Assembly: GCA_964648505.1 (NCBI GenBank)
Contig: CAZYMI010000016.1
Span: 1 to 39,528 of the forward strand
Source of the DNA: CAZYMI01 sp964648505
GTDB lineage: Bacteria; Pseudomonadota; Alphaproteobacteria; Micavibrionales; Micavibrionaceae
Reading direction: 5' to 3'
DNA length: 39,528 nucleotides
Both the position numbers and the translations under genes were made by a program. The notes below the pieces were generated by a model. The model worked only from the letters and a program-made list of their open reading frames with translations, was not told the DNA's origin and ran no database searches. Below, one piece after another: positions 8,097 through 15,708 of this stretch (its first letter is position 1; every line of letters starts with the position of its first letter).

Positions 8097-8818
8097 TACT
8101 GTATCCAGCGATTGATTTAATGTCAGGAAAGTGCGTCAGACTTTTTCAAGGGGATTTTAATCAAAAAACAAACTATAATTTAACCCCTGAATCTGTGGCA
8201 CAAAAATACAAGGCAGATGGCGCTTACTGGCTTCATCTGGTTGATCTTGATGGCGCGCGTGATCCGAGTAAGCGGCAAATTCAACTTATTCGGTCGGTCA
8301 TTAAAGCCAGCGGCTTGAATGTACAAACTGGCGGCGGAATCAGAAGTGCACAAGATGTGCAAGATTTGCTTGAAGCAGGCGCAAGTCGTATTGTCATTGG
8401 TAGTCTTTCTTATAAGAATAAGAAACTAACCAAGGAAATTTTAAAGCAGTTTGGCCCTGAGCATATATGCCTGGCATTTGATGTGAAGCCTGATGAGAAT
8501 GACTATATGATTGCGGCATCCGGCTGGCAGGAAGATACCTTGTTAAGGCTTGAAGATAGTGTCCAAGATTATATCGACTCAGGGCTTAAACATATTTTGT
8601 GCACGGATATATCTCGCGATGGTACGTTACAGGGCTGCAACGTTTCACTCTATAAACATCTGAAGGTTTTGTATCCATCGTTAGCTGTTCAGGCATCAGG
8701 CGGGATTGGGTCGCTTGATGATATAAAGGCGCTTGATGCAGACGGAGCTATTATTGGTAAAGCGCTTTATGAGGGGATTTTTTCCCTTCCTCAGGCGCTT
8801 GAGGTTGCCGCATGCTGA
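8093..8818 (+). CDS. hisA: ProFAR isomerase
   Basis: Phosphoribosylformimino-5-aminoimidazole carboxamide ribotide isomerase, a TIM barrel that opens the ribose ring of ProFAR. 241 aa. Catalytic Asp residues are in LYPAIDLMSGKCVRL (D8) and LAFDVKPDEN (about D130). Phosphate-binding loops are QTGGGIRSAQDV (about 79-90) and QASGGIGSLDDI (about 201-212). It overlaps hisH by 4 nt and hisF by 7 nt. Confidence 0.96.
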   Translation: MILYPAIDLMSGKCVRLFQGDFNQKTNYNLTPESVAQKYKADGAYWLHLVDLDGARDPSKRQIQLIRSVIKASGLNVQTGGGIRSAQDVQDLLEAGASRIVIGSLSYKNKKLTKEILKQFGPEHICLAFDVKPDENDYMIAASGWQEDTLLRLEDSVQDYIDSGLKHILCTDISRDGTLQGCNVSLYKHLKVLYPSLAVQASGGIGSLDDIKALDADGAIIGKALYEGIFSLPQALEVAAC

Positions 8819-9582
8819 CAAAACGGATTATTGCTTGTCTTGATGTAAAAGATGGGCGCGTGGTCAAAGGGGTGCAATTCAAAAATCATGTTGATATGGG
8901 CGATATTGTAAGTCTTGCACAAAAATATACAGACGAAGGGATTGATGAGTTGGTATTTTACGATATTACCGCCAGCAGCGATGGGCGTGTTGTCGATAAA
9001 AGCTGGATCAATAAAGTTGCGCGCGTTATTAACATTCCATTTTGTGTTGCGGGTGGTATACGCACAGTTGAAGAAGCGAAGGTTATTTTGAACGAAGGTG
9101 CGGATAAAATATCGATCAATTCCCCTGCGCTTGAAAAGCCTGATTTTATATCGAACTTGGCTGAAGCATTTGGTGTTCAGTGCGTTGTTGTCGGTATTGA
9201 TAGTCGAGAAGAGGATGGAAGTTATAAGGTGTATCAATATACTGGTGATGAAACCAAGACATTAAAAACAAGACGCGATACCGTTGAATGGGCAATGGAA
9301 GCGCAAAAAGCAGGAGCAGGAGAGATTGTTTTAAACTGCATCAATCATGATGGTATGCGTAAAGGTTATGATTTAAAGCAGCTTCAGGCCGTACGTCAGG
9401 CGATTACTATCCCTCTTATTGCGTCAGGCGGGGCGGGTGAAATGCAGCATTTTGCAGATGTTTTTCAGTGTACTGAAGTTGACGGTGCGCTTGCTGCTTC
9501 GGTTTTTCATTCGAACACCATCGTCATTCAAGAACTTCGATGTTTTTTATCCTCACAAGGTATTCAGGTGCGTACATGTTAG
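8812..9582 (+). CDS. hisF: Imidazole glycerol phosphate synthase, cyclase subunit
   Basis: TIM-barrel cyclase that with HisH forms imidazole glycerol phosphate and AICAR. 256 aa, normal length. Catalytic Asp residues are in IIACLDVKDGRVVKGVQF (D11) and VVVGIDSREEDG (about D130). Phosphate-binding motifs are AGGIRTVEEAK and ASGGAGEMQHF. The gene overlaps hisA by 7 nt and hisIE by 7 nt. Confidence 0.97.
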   Translation: MLTKRIIACLDVKDGRVVKGVQFKNHVDMGDIVSLAQKYTDEGIDELVFYDITASSDGRVVDKSWINKVARVINIPFCVAGGIRTVEEAKVILNEGADKISINSPALEKPDFISNLAEAFGVQCVVVGIDSREEDGSYKVYQYTGDETKTLKTRRDTVEWAMEAQKAGAGEIVLNCINHDGMRKGYDLKQLQAVRQAITIPLIASGGAGEMQHFADVFQCTEVDGALAASVFHSNTIVIQELRCFLSSQGIQVRTC

Positions 9583-10196
9583 AATTTGATCATACCAAAA
9601 TAGATTGGGAAAAGTCTGACGGATTAATTCCAGCTATTATACAAGATGCAAATAACTTGCGTGTTCTAATGCTGGGCTATATGAATATGCAGGCTTTACA
9701 AAAAACGCTTCTTGAAAAAAAGGTTACGTTTTTTTCACGCAGCCGGAAATGCCTGTGGATGAAAGGAGAAACATCAGGAAATGTTCTAAATGTTGTATCT
9801 GTTCAACTGGATTGCGATGGCGATACTTTGCTTGTTCAAGCTATACCCCAAGGGCCGACATGCCATACAGGAACACAAACGTGTTTTAGTGATGAACAAG
9901 CAGATTTACTATTTGTATTACGTGATCTTTCTTGCCTTATTCACAAGCGATCAATTGACCGCCCAGCAGGCAGCTATACAACAACACTTTTTGAGCAAGG
10001 AATCTATAAAATTGCCCAAAAAGTTGGAGAAGAAGGGGTTGAACTTGCACTCGCAGGGGTGAAAGGCAATAAGGATGATATTGCCAATGAATGTGCTGAT
10101 CTTATTTTTCATGCCCTTGTTTTGTTAGAAAGCAACCAGATGGATCTGGATGATGTTTTACGCGTTCTGGTTGCCAGAAATACAGGCAAGAAATAA
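9576..10196 (+). CDS. hisI: Bifunctional PR-AMP cyclohydrolase / PR-ATP pyrophosphatase
   Basis: Second and third pathway steps (HisIE), 206 aa from ATG 9576. The HisI domain is about residues 1-110, with zinc and magnesium ligands in LDCDGDTLLVQ and GPTCHTGTQTC. The HisE domain is about 115-206, with the Glu-rich helix VGEEGVELALAG and NECADLIFHALVLL. I chose 9576 over an in-frame upstream start because LEFDHTKIDWEKSDGLIPAII then aligns with known HisI N-termini, and the overlap with hisF is 7 nt as elsewhere in the operon. This is the last gene of the operon. Confidence 0.96.
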   Translation: MLEFDHTKIDWEKSDGLIPAIIQDANNLRVLMLGYMNMQALQKTLLEKKVTFFSRSRKCLWMKGETSGNVLNVVSVQLDCDGDTLLVQAIPQGPTCHTGTQTCFSDEQADLLFVLRDLSCLIHKRSIDRPAGSYTTTLFEQGIYKIAQKVGEEGVELALAGVKGNKDDIANECADLIFHALVLLESNQMDLDDVLRVLVARNTGKK

Positions 10197-10209
10197 GTAA
10201 GGCTTACTT
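10195..10209. terminator. Weak hairpin at the his operon end
   Basis: AAGTAAG-G-CTTACTT is a perfect inverted repeat directly over the hisI stop codon, followed by TTAATTC. As RNA it can form only a short AU-rich stem with no proper U-tract, so if it ends transcription it does so poorly. No better intrinsic terminator is visible before 10364. Confidence 0.25.
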
Positions 10210-10328
10210 TAATTCAATAAAATAGTTTGCTGTTTATTCAAACACTTAGCTTCGAACAACTAAAATTTCGATTTTTTTTAATATTACAACCGTAGGGTTT
10301 TGAAGTATGCCAGCGTTAAACTCATATC

Positions 10329-10343
10329 AGCTCATCATGAGCT
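10329..10343. promoter_or_regulatory. Palindrome upstream of EF-hand/sigma operon
   Basis: AGCTCATCATGAGCT, a perfect inverted repeat with 7-bp arms around one base, ends 9 bp before the ribosome site (AGGAGA, 10353-10358) of the EF-hand gene. It is either a dimeric operator overlapping the 5' untranslated region or, less likely with such a tight centre, an RNA hairpin. No regulator can be assigned from sequence. Confidence 0.35.
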
Positions 10344-10363
10344 TTATAAGACAGGAGAAAATA

Positions 10364-10696
10364 ATGACATTTAAACGTATATTAACTTTGGCTTCAATTT
10401 TATCTGTGCTGGCTTTTGCTCCAGCCTTTGCCCAAGAGGCACCTAAAGAAGATGGCCCAGAGGGAAAAGGCGGCGGCCGTTTCGAGAAAGTCGATACAAA
10501 TGGCGATGGATTTGTAACTAAGGAAGAAATGTTAACAGCGCACCGTGATCGGATTGATAAAATGTTTGTTAAGCTTGATACTGATAAAGACGGAAAGCTT
10601 TCAAAAGAAGAATTAAAAAAAGGACATGAAGAAATGCGAAGCAAATGGAAAGACCGTATTGGCGAACGCCGCGAAGGAAAAAAATCAGTTGAATAA
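10364..10696 (+). CDS. Secreted EF-hand calcium-binding protein
   Basis: About 110 aa. ATG 10364 has a strong ribosome site (AGGAGA) and gives a Sec signal peptide MTFKRILTLASILSVLAFAP with a probable cut after AFA (residue 23). Two EF-hand loops follow: DTNGDGFVTKEE (44-55) and DTDKDGKLSKEE (72-83), both with the full set of calcium ligands. The rest is charged, Gly/Lys rich and probably flexible. So it is a small periplasmic Ca2+-binding protein. Six nucleotides separate it from the ECF sigma gene, which suggests it is part of a signalling unit, either as a sensor or as a target of the sigma factor. Confidence 0.85.
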   Translation: MTFKRILTLASILSVLAFAPAFAQEAPKEDGPEGKGGGRFEKVDTNGDGFVTKEEMLTAHRDRIDKMFVKLDTDKDGKLSKEELKKGHEEMRSKWKDRIGERREGKKSVE

Positions 10697-10702
10697 TTGG
10701 TT

Positions 10703-11248
10703 ATGAGTGATGATCTAAACAAGTTGATGAAAGATATAGCGGAAGGCGACAAGGTTGCCTTCCGTGAACTTGTTCAATCTGTTTCAGAAAAAATGTATCG
10801 TTTATGCATGCGCCTGACAGGCGGGCAGCAGGGCCTTGCTGAAGATGCGCTTCAAGAAGCATTGATTAAATTATGGGTCATGGCGCCACGATTTGAAAAC
10901 AAAGGATCAGTTGAAGCTTACATCGCAAAACTTATTTATTCGGCTTGTATGGATCAGCATCGCAAGCAACATCTGAGATCTGATATGCCTGACGACATAG
11001 CTTCTACTGAAGATATTGCAAAAAATTATGCAGGGCTTGAAAAATCGATGTTAATCTTGAAGGCAATCGAAGCGTTACCTGAAAAACAAAAGCGTGCAAT
11101 TTTACTGACCTATTATGATGAGCAGTCAAATCGAACTGTTGCACAAATAATGCAAACAACGGAAAAAGCTGTTGAAAGTCTTTTGGTGCGCGCCCGAAAA
11201 ACATTAGCAATGTCTTTGCCGTCTTATTTACAGGAGGATATACCATGA
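10703..11248 (+). CDS. ECF-type RNA polymerase sigma factor
   Basis: About 181 aa. Region 2 includes EDALQEALIKLWVMAPRF (about 47-64), the usual polymerase-binding helix, and YIAKLIYSACMDQHRK for -10 recognition. Region 4 includes ALPEKQKRAILLTYYDEQSN and VAQIMQTTEKAVESLLVRARK (about 119-168), the helix-turn-helix for the -35 element. Regions 1 and 3 are lacking, as in ECF sigmas. ATG 10703 is preferred over TTG 10697. It overlaps the next small gene by 4 nt (ATGA), the position where an anti-sigma factor usually lies. Confidence 0.92.
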   Translation: MSDDLNKLMKDIAEGDKVAFRELVQSVSEKMYRLCMRLTGGQQGLAEDALQEALIKLWVMAPRFENKGSVEAYIAKLIYSACMDQHRKQHLRSDMPDDIASTEDIAKNYAGLEKSMLILKAIEALPEKQKRAILLTYYDEQSNRTVAQIMQTTEKAVESLLVRARKTLAMSLPSYLQEDIP

Positions 11249-11481
11249 CCCTATCACTCACTCCCGAAAAGTTAGATCGTATGGTGAATGAAGCAATTGC
11301 TTTGCCGCAGGTGCAGCCGGTTCATGTGAAATTAAGTTGGTTTTATGGCGGACTTGCGCTTGCTGCTGCAGCTTGCCTGACTGCGTTTTTAGCTATTCCG
11401 ATGCATATGGATAACGGCGATGAGATATCGATGATGGTCGCAGATATGTCTGATATGGCTGTTTATGACGTTATCAGGTAG
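11245..11481 (+). CDS. Small single-pass membrane protein, possible anti-sigma
   Basis: 78 aa of no recognised family. It has a cytoplasmic-looking N-terminal helix (about 1-28), one transmembrane segment (about 31-51, YGGLALAAAACLTAFLAIP) and a short acidic, Met-rich tail. It is translationally coupled to the sigma gene by ATGA. Size and topology match a minimal anti-sigma factor, which would hold the ECF sigma at the membrane through the N-terminal part. No zinc-binding HxxxCxxC motif is present, so it is not a ZAS-type anti-sigma. The role is inferred from position only. Confidence 0.7.
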   Translation: MTLSLTPEKLDRMVNEAIALPQVQPVHVKLSWFYGGLALAAAACLTAFLAIPMHMDNGDEISMMVADMSDMAVYDVIR

Positions 11482-11561
11482 CCTTTATAGCGATTTATAG
11501 CGACTTTTCTTAACGATCCTGATAGTGTGCAAAAAATTTGACCCCGCACCGGAGAAAGCCC

Positions 11562-11966
11562 GTGAATACCGACCCAGATCTGATGTTAAAACTTGATGCT
11601 ATTTTAGAGGCTTTGGGCCGCATAGAAGTGGCACTTGAAAAACCAAAATTCAAGCCACGCGAAGATCGTGATGGTGGGTTTAAAAAACCTTATCGCCCTT
11701 CGGGTGATCGTGGTGATCGCCCAAGTTGGGGGCGCGGCCGTGATGACGGTGATCGCCCGCGTCGGGGTCCTCCTCGTGAAGACGGTGATCGCCCGCGTCG
11801 TGGCCCTCCGCGTGATGATGGTGATCGCCCACGCCGTGGCCCTCCGCGTGAAGAAGGCATGGACCGTGACCGCCGTGGCTTTCCAAAACCGTCTTTTGGT
11901 GGGAAAAAATCTTTCGGCGGCTCAAAAAGTGATGCCCCTAGAGGTCGAAAAAAGTTTGATGAATAA
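11562..11966 (+). CDS. Disordered Arg/Gly/Asp-rich tandem-repeat protein
   Basis: About 134 aa from GTG 11562, which has the ribosome site GGAGAAAG. Residues 1-26 form a predicted amphipathic helix (LMLKLDAILEALGRIEVALE). The rest is low complexity: three tandem copies of a 12-residue unit DGDRPRRGPPRE, preceded by similar sequence and followed by a Phe/Gly/Lys-rich tail. Such RGG-like tails often bind RNA or form condensates, but no known domain is seen. An intrinsic terminator lies about 50 bp beyond the stop codon. Function unknown. Confidence 0.75.
   Translation: MNTDPDLMLKLDAILEALGRIEVALEKPKFKPREDRDGGFKKPYRPSGDRGDRPSWGRGRDDGDRPRRGPPREDGDRPRRGPPRDDGDRPRRGPPREEGMDRDRRGFPKPSFGGKKSFGGSKSDAPRGRKKFDE
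11745..11852 (+). repeat. Three 36-bp in-frame tandem repeats
   Basis: Units at 11745-11780, 11781-11816 and 11817-11852, differing at a few positions, mostly third codon positions. Each encodes a 12-residue DGDRPRRGPPRE-like unit. The repeat is a likely site of length variation between strains. Confidence 0.9.
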
Positions 11967-12383
11967 TTATAGTTTCTGAAGCGCTGCTTTTGGCACGCGA
12001 CAGACATTTCCTTTGAAGAAGGCACCCGTAATGGTGCCTTTTTTATTGGCTTTAAAAGTAGTCGCGCAGGTTTCAGTGCGTATCGACCTTGAGCCGAGGC
12101 CTATTGTGGTGCCCAAAACAACTGCATTTCCGTGACCACCATGTGAATATCCAACACTAGGAAAGCCATCCCAGCCTTGATCGTAAACGCGCGATTGAAG
12201 ATATTCGATAACCGAACTATTATCCTTAAAGGTATAAAACCTGTCTGGTGGCCCCCAGAAACGAACTAGATCGTCTTTATCGCGGCCAACCCAGCTTTGA
12301 ATTTGCTGGTTATAATCTATCGCTCGTCCTGGCGCGCAAGCCATCAAAAAAAAGCAAACAAAAGGGAGAATCAAAATGCGCAT
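11967..12383 (-). CDS. Small hypothetical lipoprotein
   Basis: 138 aa. N-terminal signal with lipobox LMAC (Cys at residue 16), so it is a lipoprotein. The mature part contains VGRDKDDLVRFWGPPDRFYTF, a pattern seen in small envelope lipoproteins where a helix is followed by a GxPxxxY turn, then a Gly/His-rich segment (about 76-90) and two further Cys residues near 107 and 128 that could form a disulphide. The stop codon directly abuts the stop of the convergent repeat-protein gene. I do not recognise a named family. Confidence 0.75.
   Translation of the reverse strand: MRILILPFVCFFLMACAPGRAIDYNQQIQSWVGRDKDDLVRFWGPPDRFYTFKDNSSVIEYLQSRVYDQGWDGFPSVGYSHGGHGNAVVLGTTIGLGSRSIRTETCATTFKANKKGTITGAFFKGNVCRVPKAALQKL
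12019..12044 (+). terminator. Intrinsic terminator inside the opposing gene
   Basis: AAGGCACC (12019-12026), a 6-base loop, GGTGCCTT (12033-12040), then four more T: an 8-bp perfect stem with a U-tract in the plus direction. It would end transcripts of the repeat-protein gene that stops at 11966. It lies within the 3' coding part of the minus-strand lipoprotein gene. Confidence 0.8.
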
Positions 12384-12466
12384 ATCGTCACTTTATCAGC
12401 TTGACTTAATTTCAGCAAAAAGCAAAAATACAACCCTAGGATGTAACTTATAACGAAGGCTATTCA

Positions 12467-12811
12467 ATGCTCATTCTGGACCATCAGGTTTTTGACGATA
12501 TTCATCTCTTGATGAAAGATCGAATGCCCCAATTAGTTTTACAATTTACAAAGGGCACAGAAGCCTATACCAAAGAAATAGAAGATGGCTTTCAACACAA
12601 AAAGCCTCAGCAGATCTCTCTTGCAGCACATACATTAAAATCATCAAGTGCCAACTTGGGCGCAATGCGTGCATCACGGCAGGCTGAGGCGTTAGAGCTT
12701 GCGGCTAATTCAAATTCACCAATCTGGGTAGAAATAGAAGGGATGATAAGCACTTTAAACACGCTTCTTGCTCAATCAATAGATGCGATGCAGAAAAGAT
12801 TATCAGCGTAA
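12467..12811 (+). CDS. Hpt-domain phosphotransfer protein
   Basis: 114 aa, a single Hpt domain. The phosphorylated histidine is H55 in AAHTLKSSSANLGA, the classic Hpt motif, followed by a helix with ASRQAEALELAA. The protein is cytoplasmic, with no membrane segment. It is convergent with, and directly abuts, a hybrid histidine kinase that has no Hpt domain of its own, so it is the natural relay partner of that kinase. A final response regulator is not visible nearby. Confidence 0.9.
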   Translation: MLILDHQVFDDIHLLMKDRMPQLVLQFTKGTEAYTKEIEDGFQHKKPQQISLAAHTLKSSSANLGAMRASRQAEALELAANSNSPIWVEIEGMISTLNTLLAQSIDAMQKRLSA

Positions 12812-14761
12812 TCATTGATTAAAATATTTAGTTAACGCTCTTTTTAAGGTTTCTGTACGGATCGGTTTTGTCAAATAGTCTGTCATGCCAGCAGCAATAC
12901 ATTTTTCTTTGTCGCCTTCTAGTGCATTTGCAGTCATTGCCAGAATAGGGAGTGATTTGAAATGTTTAAAATTGTTTCGAATGACGCGTGTTGCATCATA
13001 TCCATCCATCACAGGCATCATGCAATCCATTAAAATAAGATCAAAAGTTTCTGTTTCAAGAATTTCAAGTGCTTCGATGCCATTAGAAGCCAACAATACA
13101 GTTACCCCCATATCTCGCAGCATTTCTTCTGCGATCATGCGGTTCACCATATCGTCTTCCACAAGCAGAACACGGAAGCCATAAAGATCGGGCGTGTCAA
13201 CATAAGCAACCGATGATGACACCGTGCGATCAGAGATTGAATATTTATCAGATATAATATGAATGACATCAGTATCGTCATAAGGTTTTAGAATGCAACT
13301 GCTATAACCAAGCTGCGTCAGTCGATCAAGCCGCTTTTCTGTGCCGTAGCCTGCGGTGAGGTAAATGGGCGTGTCTTTTAGCCTAGGGTCTGCCTTAATA
13401 ATAACGCACAAATCATCTGCGTTTAAATAGCCACTTTTTTCATCAAGTAGTAATATTATTTTTTCTTCATTTTGTAAGGCGACACTTTTTAAAAAATTCA
13501 AAGTATCTTCACAGCTGGAGAATGTAGATATTTTTAAGCCGCGCTTGGTAAATAACTGGTCCATTGTATCGCGGTAAAGTTTCGAAGGATCGCACAAAAT
13601 AATATGTGTGCCGGTGTGTAAACCAGGTAATGGTTGATGTTGAGACCCCGCTATTTCGATGGGCAGGGTAACTGAAAAGGTTGACCCATACCCAACCTTG
13701 CTTTTCACCAGAATATCGCCACCCATCATGCGCGAAAGCTGTCGGCAAATGGCAAGCCCAAGCCCGGTACCGCCATATTTCTTTGTGGTCGTCAAATCAG
13801 CTTGTGTGAAATTACCAAAGATATAGTCAAGTCGGTTTTCAGGAATACCAATACCTGTATCAATAACATCTATTAATAGAGCGTTATTATAAAGATGGAG
13901 TTTTAAAACAACCGTTCCATTCTGAGTAAACTTTATAGCATTTGAAATAAGATTGGTTAGAATTTGTCGCACACGAACACTATCAAGATCAATCTCGTCA
14001 GGGACATCAGATGCAATTTCAAAGGCAAGGTCTGTACCTTGTTCGGCAGCCTTTAAAATCTGTGGGTACAGTGTTTCATGAATTAAATTGCGAATAGGGG
14101 TTGGCTTCTTATCAATAGTGATGTGACCTGCCTCGATTTTAGATAAATCAAGCACATCATTGATAATCGATAAAAGAGCTTCTCCGCATGAGCGAATAAC
14201 ATTCACATAGCGTGACTGCGCTTCATTTAAAAATGTTTTATGCAGTAGTTCAGTTGTGCCAATAACACCATTAAGTGGCGTTCGCATCTCATGGCTCATA
14301 TTGGCTAGAAAAAGTGACTTTGCCTGAGAAGCCAAATCGGCCTTGTTTGTATAAGCTTCCAGCTCGTTATGCTGTCGATCTAGGTCTGCAAAAAGTCTAA
14401 CTTTGCTTAAAAGGGCCTCTGTAATTATAGGCTTTGAAAGAAAATCAATAGCCCCGGCATCATAAATTTTTACAAGAAGGTCTTTGGTAACATCAAGGGA
14501 AGAGATGATAATGACAGGTGTCTTCTGGTTTAAACTAGATTGATGTATGCGTTTTGTTGTTTCAAAACCGTCTAATTCAGGCATATGAATATCGATTAGA
14601 ATGACGCTGTATCTGCGCATATTTGCTTTGGCAATTGCTTCCTGGCCACTTGTGGCAGCATCGATATCAAGCGGGTTGATTGCGCAGAGTTGTTGCCTGA
14701 GCGCACTGCGTATAGTTTGCGAGTCATCAACAAGTAAAACTGAAGGAGGACGACTGATCAT
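12812..14761 (-). CDS. Soluble hybrid histidine kinase (REC-HK-REC-REC)
   Basis: About 649 aa from ATG 14761 (the reading frame extends further but would overlap ctlX). Domains in order: receiver 1 (about 6-125, phospho-acceptor D57 in LIDIHMPELDG, K110); HisKA with H157 in NMSHEMRTPLNGV; HATPase with N box NLISNAIKFT, G1 DTGIGIPE and G2 GTGLGLAI (about 205-380); a divergent receiver 2 (about 395-510, LLLDEKSG); and receiver 3 (about 520-645, LMDCMMPVMDGYD, K in LTKPI). No transmembrane or sensor domain, so input probably comes through the N-terminal receiver. The convergent Hpt gene supplies the missing transfer step. The first receiver suggests control by another kinase. The gene starts 4 nt after the ctlX stop. 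Confidence 0.92.
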   Translation of the reverse strand: MISRPPSVLLVDDSQTIRSALRQQLCAINPLDIDAATSGQEAIAKANMRRYSVILIDIHMPELDGFETTKRIHQSSLNQKTPVIIISSLDVTKDLLVKIYDAGAIDFLSKPIITEALLSKVRLFADLDRQHNELEAYTNKADLASQAKSLFLANMSHEMRTPLNGVIGTTELLHKTFLNEAQSRYVNVIRSCGEALLSIINDVLDLSKIEAGHITIDKKPTPIRNLIHETLYPQILKAAEQGTDLAFEIASDVPDEIDLDSVRVRQILTNLISNAIKFTQNGTVVLKLHLYNNALLIDVIDTGIGIPENRLDYIFGNFTQADLTTTKKYGGTGLGLAICRQLSRMMGGDILVKSKVGYGSTFSVTLPIEIAGSQHQPLPGLHTGTHIILCDPSKLYRDTMDQLFTKRGLKISTFSSCEDTLNFLKSVALQNEEKIILLLDEKSGYLNADDLCVIIKADPRLKDTPIYLTAGYGTEKRLDRLTQLGYSSCILKPYDDTDVIHIISDKYSISDRTVSSSVAYVDTPDLYGFRVLLVEDDMVNRMIAEEMLRDMGVTVLLASNGIEALEILETETFDLILMDCMMPVMDGYDATRVIRNNFKHFKSLPILAMTANALEGDKEKCIAAGMTDYLTKPIRTETLKRALTKYFNQ

Positions 14762-14765
14762 TTGT

Positions 14766-15662
14766 TTAGAATAGCTCCAGCAGCATACAGCGTGCAGATC
14801 CACCGCCATATGTTTCAATAGTATGGATATCAGCGCTGATGATACCGCTTGTGAATTTTTCTATCGTTTGTTTTTGTTCGTCGTTTAGCGCCGTCTCAGC
14901 TTTGCTGGACATCGTTAAAAATTTTTTGCCATTTGTACCGATAACTTCTAGGGCATTACCACAAAAAGATTGTAGTTGGTTCATTGAAAGGGGAATAAGG
15001 GTATGTTTCTTTCGTGCCATATTTTCAACATGGGCACGGTCTTCTTCAGCGATGCAGTCAAGGCAAATACCAATATAGCCTGTTCCAATAAACATCATAA
15101 CATCGGTATGGTAAACAGGCTTTCCGGCATGATTGCGTGTGTTAAAAATAACGGGCGTGTAGTTCATTTTTTCGCACCAAAGATGTGCAAGATCTTTATC
15201 GCACCTAGCTGAAAGTGAAAAATAAGCTACACGATTTATACGATCAAGCGCGTGAGCGCCCGTACTTTCCAAAAACTTTCCATGTTCTTCATATGCTGAA
15301 AGATCAAGTGATAAGCGGTAGGTTTTTTTTAGAAGATGGATAAAATCACCACGTCTTTCAATTCTGCGATTAAGCGCCATCATGGGGTAAAGGCACATCT
15401 GTGCCCCTTCCAAAGTGGAAACCGAATTATTGCAAAATACAGCATCTGGTGATTTTGGGTCGCCCAAGGCCGTGGTTACAAAAACACCTTTTTCAACCAA
15501 CGCGTCCCGCAAAGCCCGAAATTCGATAACAGCGCGTTCGTTGATTTTATTGGCATCCTCCCGATCAACATCTTGATAGGTGTTGGTGTCAAAAGTCTCG
15601 GGGTTTGAATGAAAGCCAGAAGGCTCCATCATCATAATATGATTAGTGGATTGTGTTCTCAT
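14766..15662 (-). CDS. ctlX: CtlX-type amidinohydrolase (arginine deiminase related)
   Basis: 298 aa, a member of the guanidino-group modifying enzyme superfamily, close to the citrulline hydrolase CtlX and dimethylarginine hydrolase-like proteins. Visible landmarks: IMMMEPSGFHSNPETFDTN near the N-terminus, FCNNSVST near 88, LESTGAHALDRI near 151 (catalytic acid region), VYHTDVMMFIG near 199 (catalytic His) and the terminal GGGSARCMLLELF with the nucleophilic C292. It would hydrolyse citrulline or a related ureido/guanidino compound in the cytoplasm; the exact substrate is not decided by sequence. It lies between the M3 peptidase gene (46-nt gap) and the hybrid kinase gene (4-nt gap), so the three may share a transcript. 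Confidence 0.8.
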   Translation of the reverse strand: MRTQSTNHIMMMEPSGFHSNPETFDTNTYQDVDREDANKINERAVIEFRALRDALVEKGVFVTTALGDPKSPDAVFCNNSVSTLEGAQMCLYPMMALNRRIERRGDFIHLLKKTYRLSLDLSAYEEHGKFLESTGAHALDRINRVAYFSLSARCDKDLAHLWCEKMNYTPVIFNTRNHAGKPVYHTDVMMFIGTGYIGICLDCIAEEDRAHVENMARKKHTLIPLSMNQLQSFCGNALEVIGTNGKKFLTMSSKAETALNDEQKQTIEKFTSGIISADIHTIETYGGGSARCMLLELF

Positions 15663-15708
15663 AAGAAAAGTTTACCCGACATCAATAAAGATGGCTAGTC
15701 AGGTGTGA

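Noticed and set aside
11690..12025. Proline/arginine-rich minus-strand frame opposite the repeat protein
   Set aside because: It is the antisense image of the tandem repeats and overlaps the supported plus-strand gene, which has a ribosome site and a helix-forming N-terminus.
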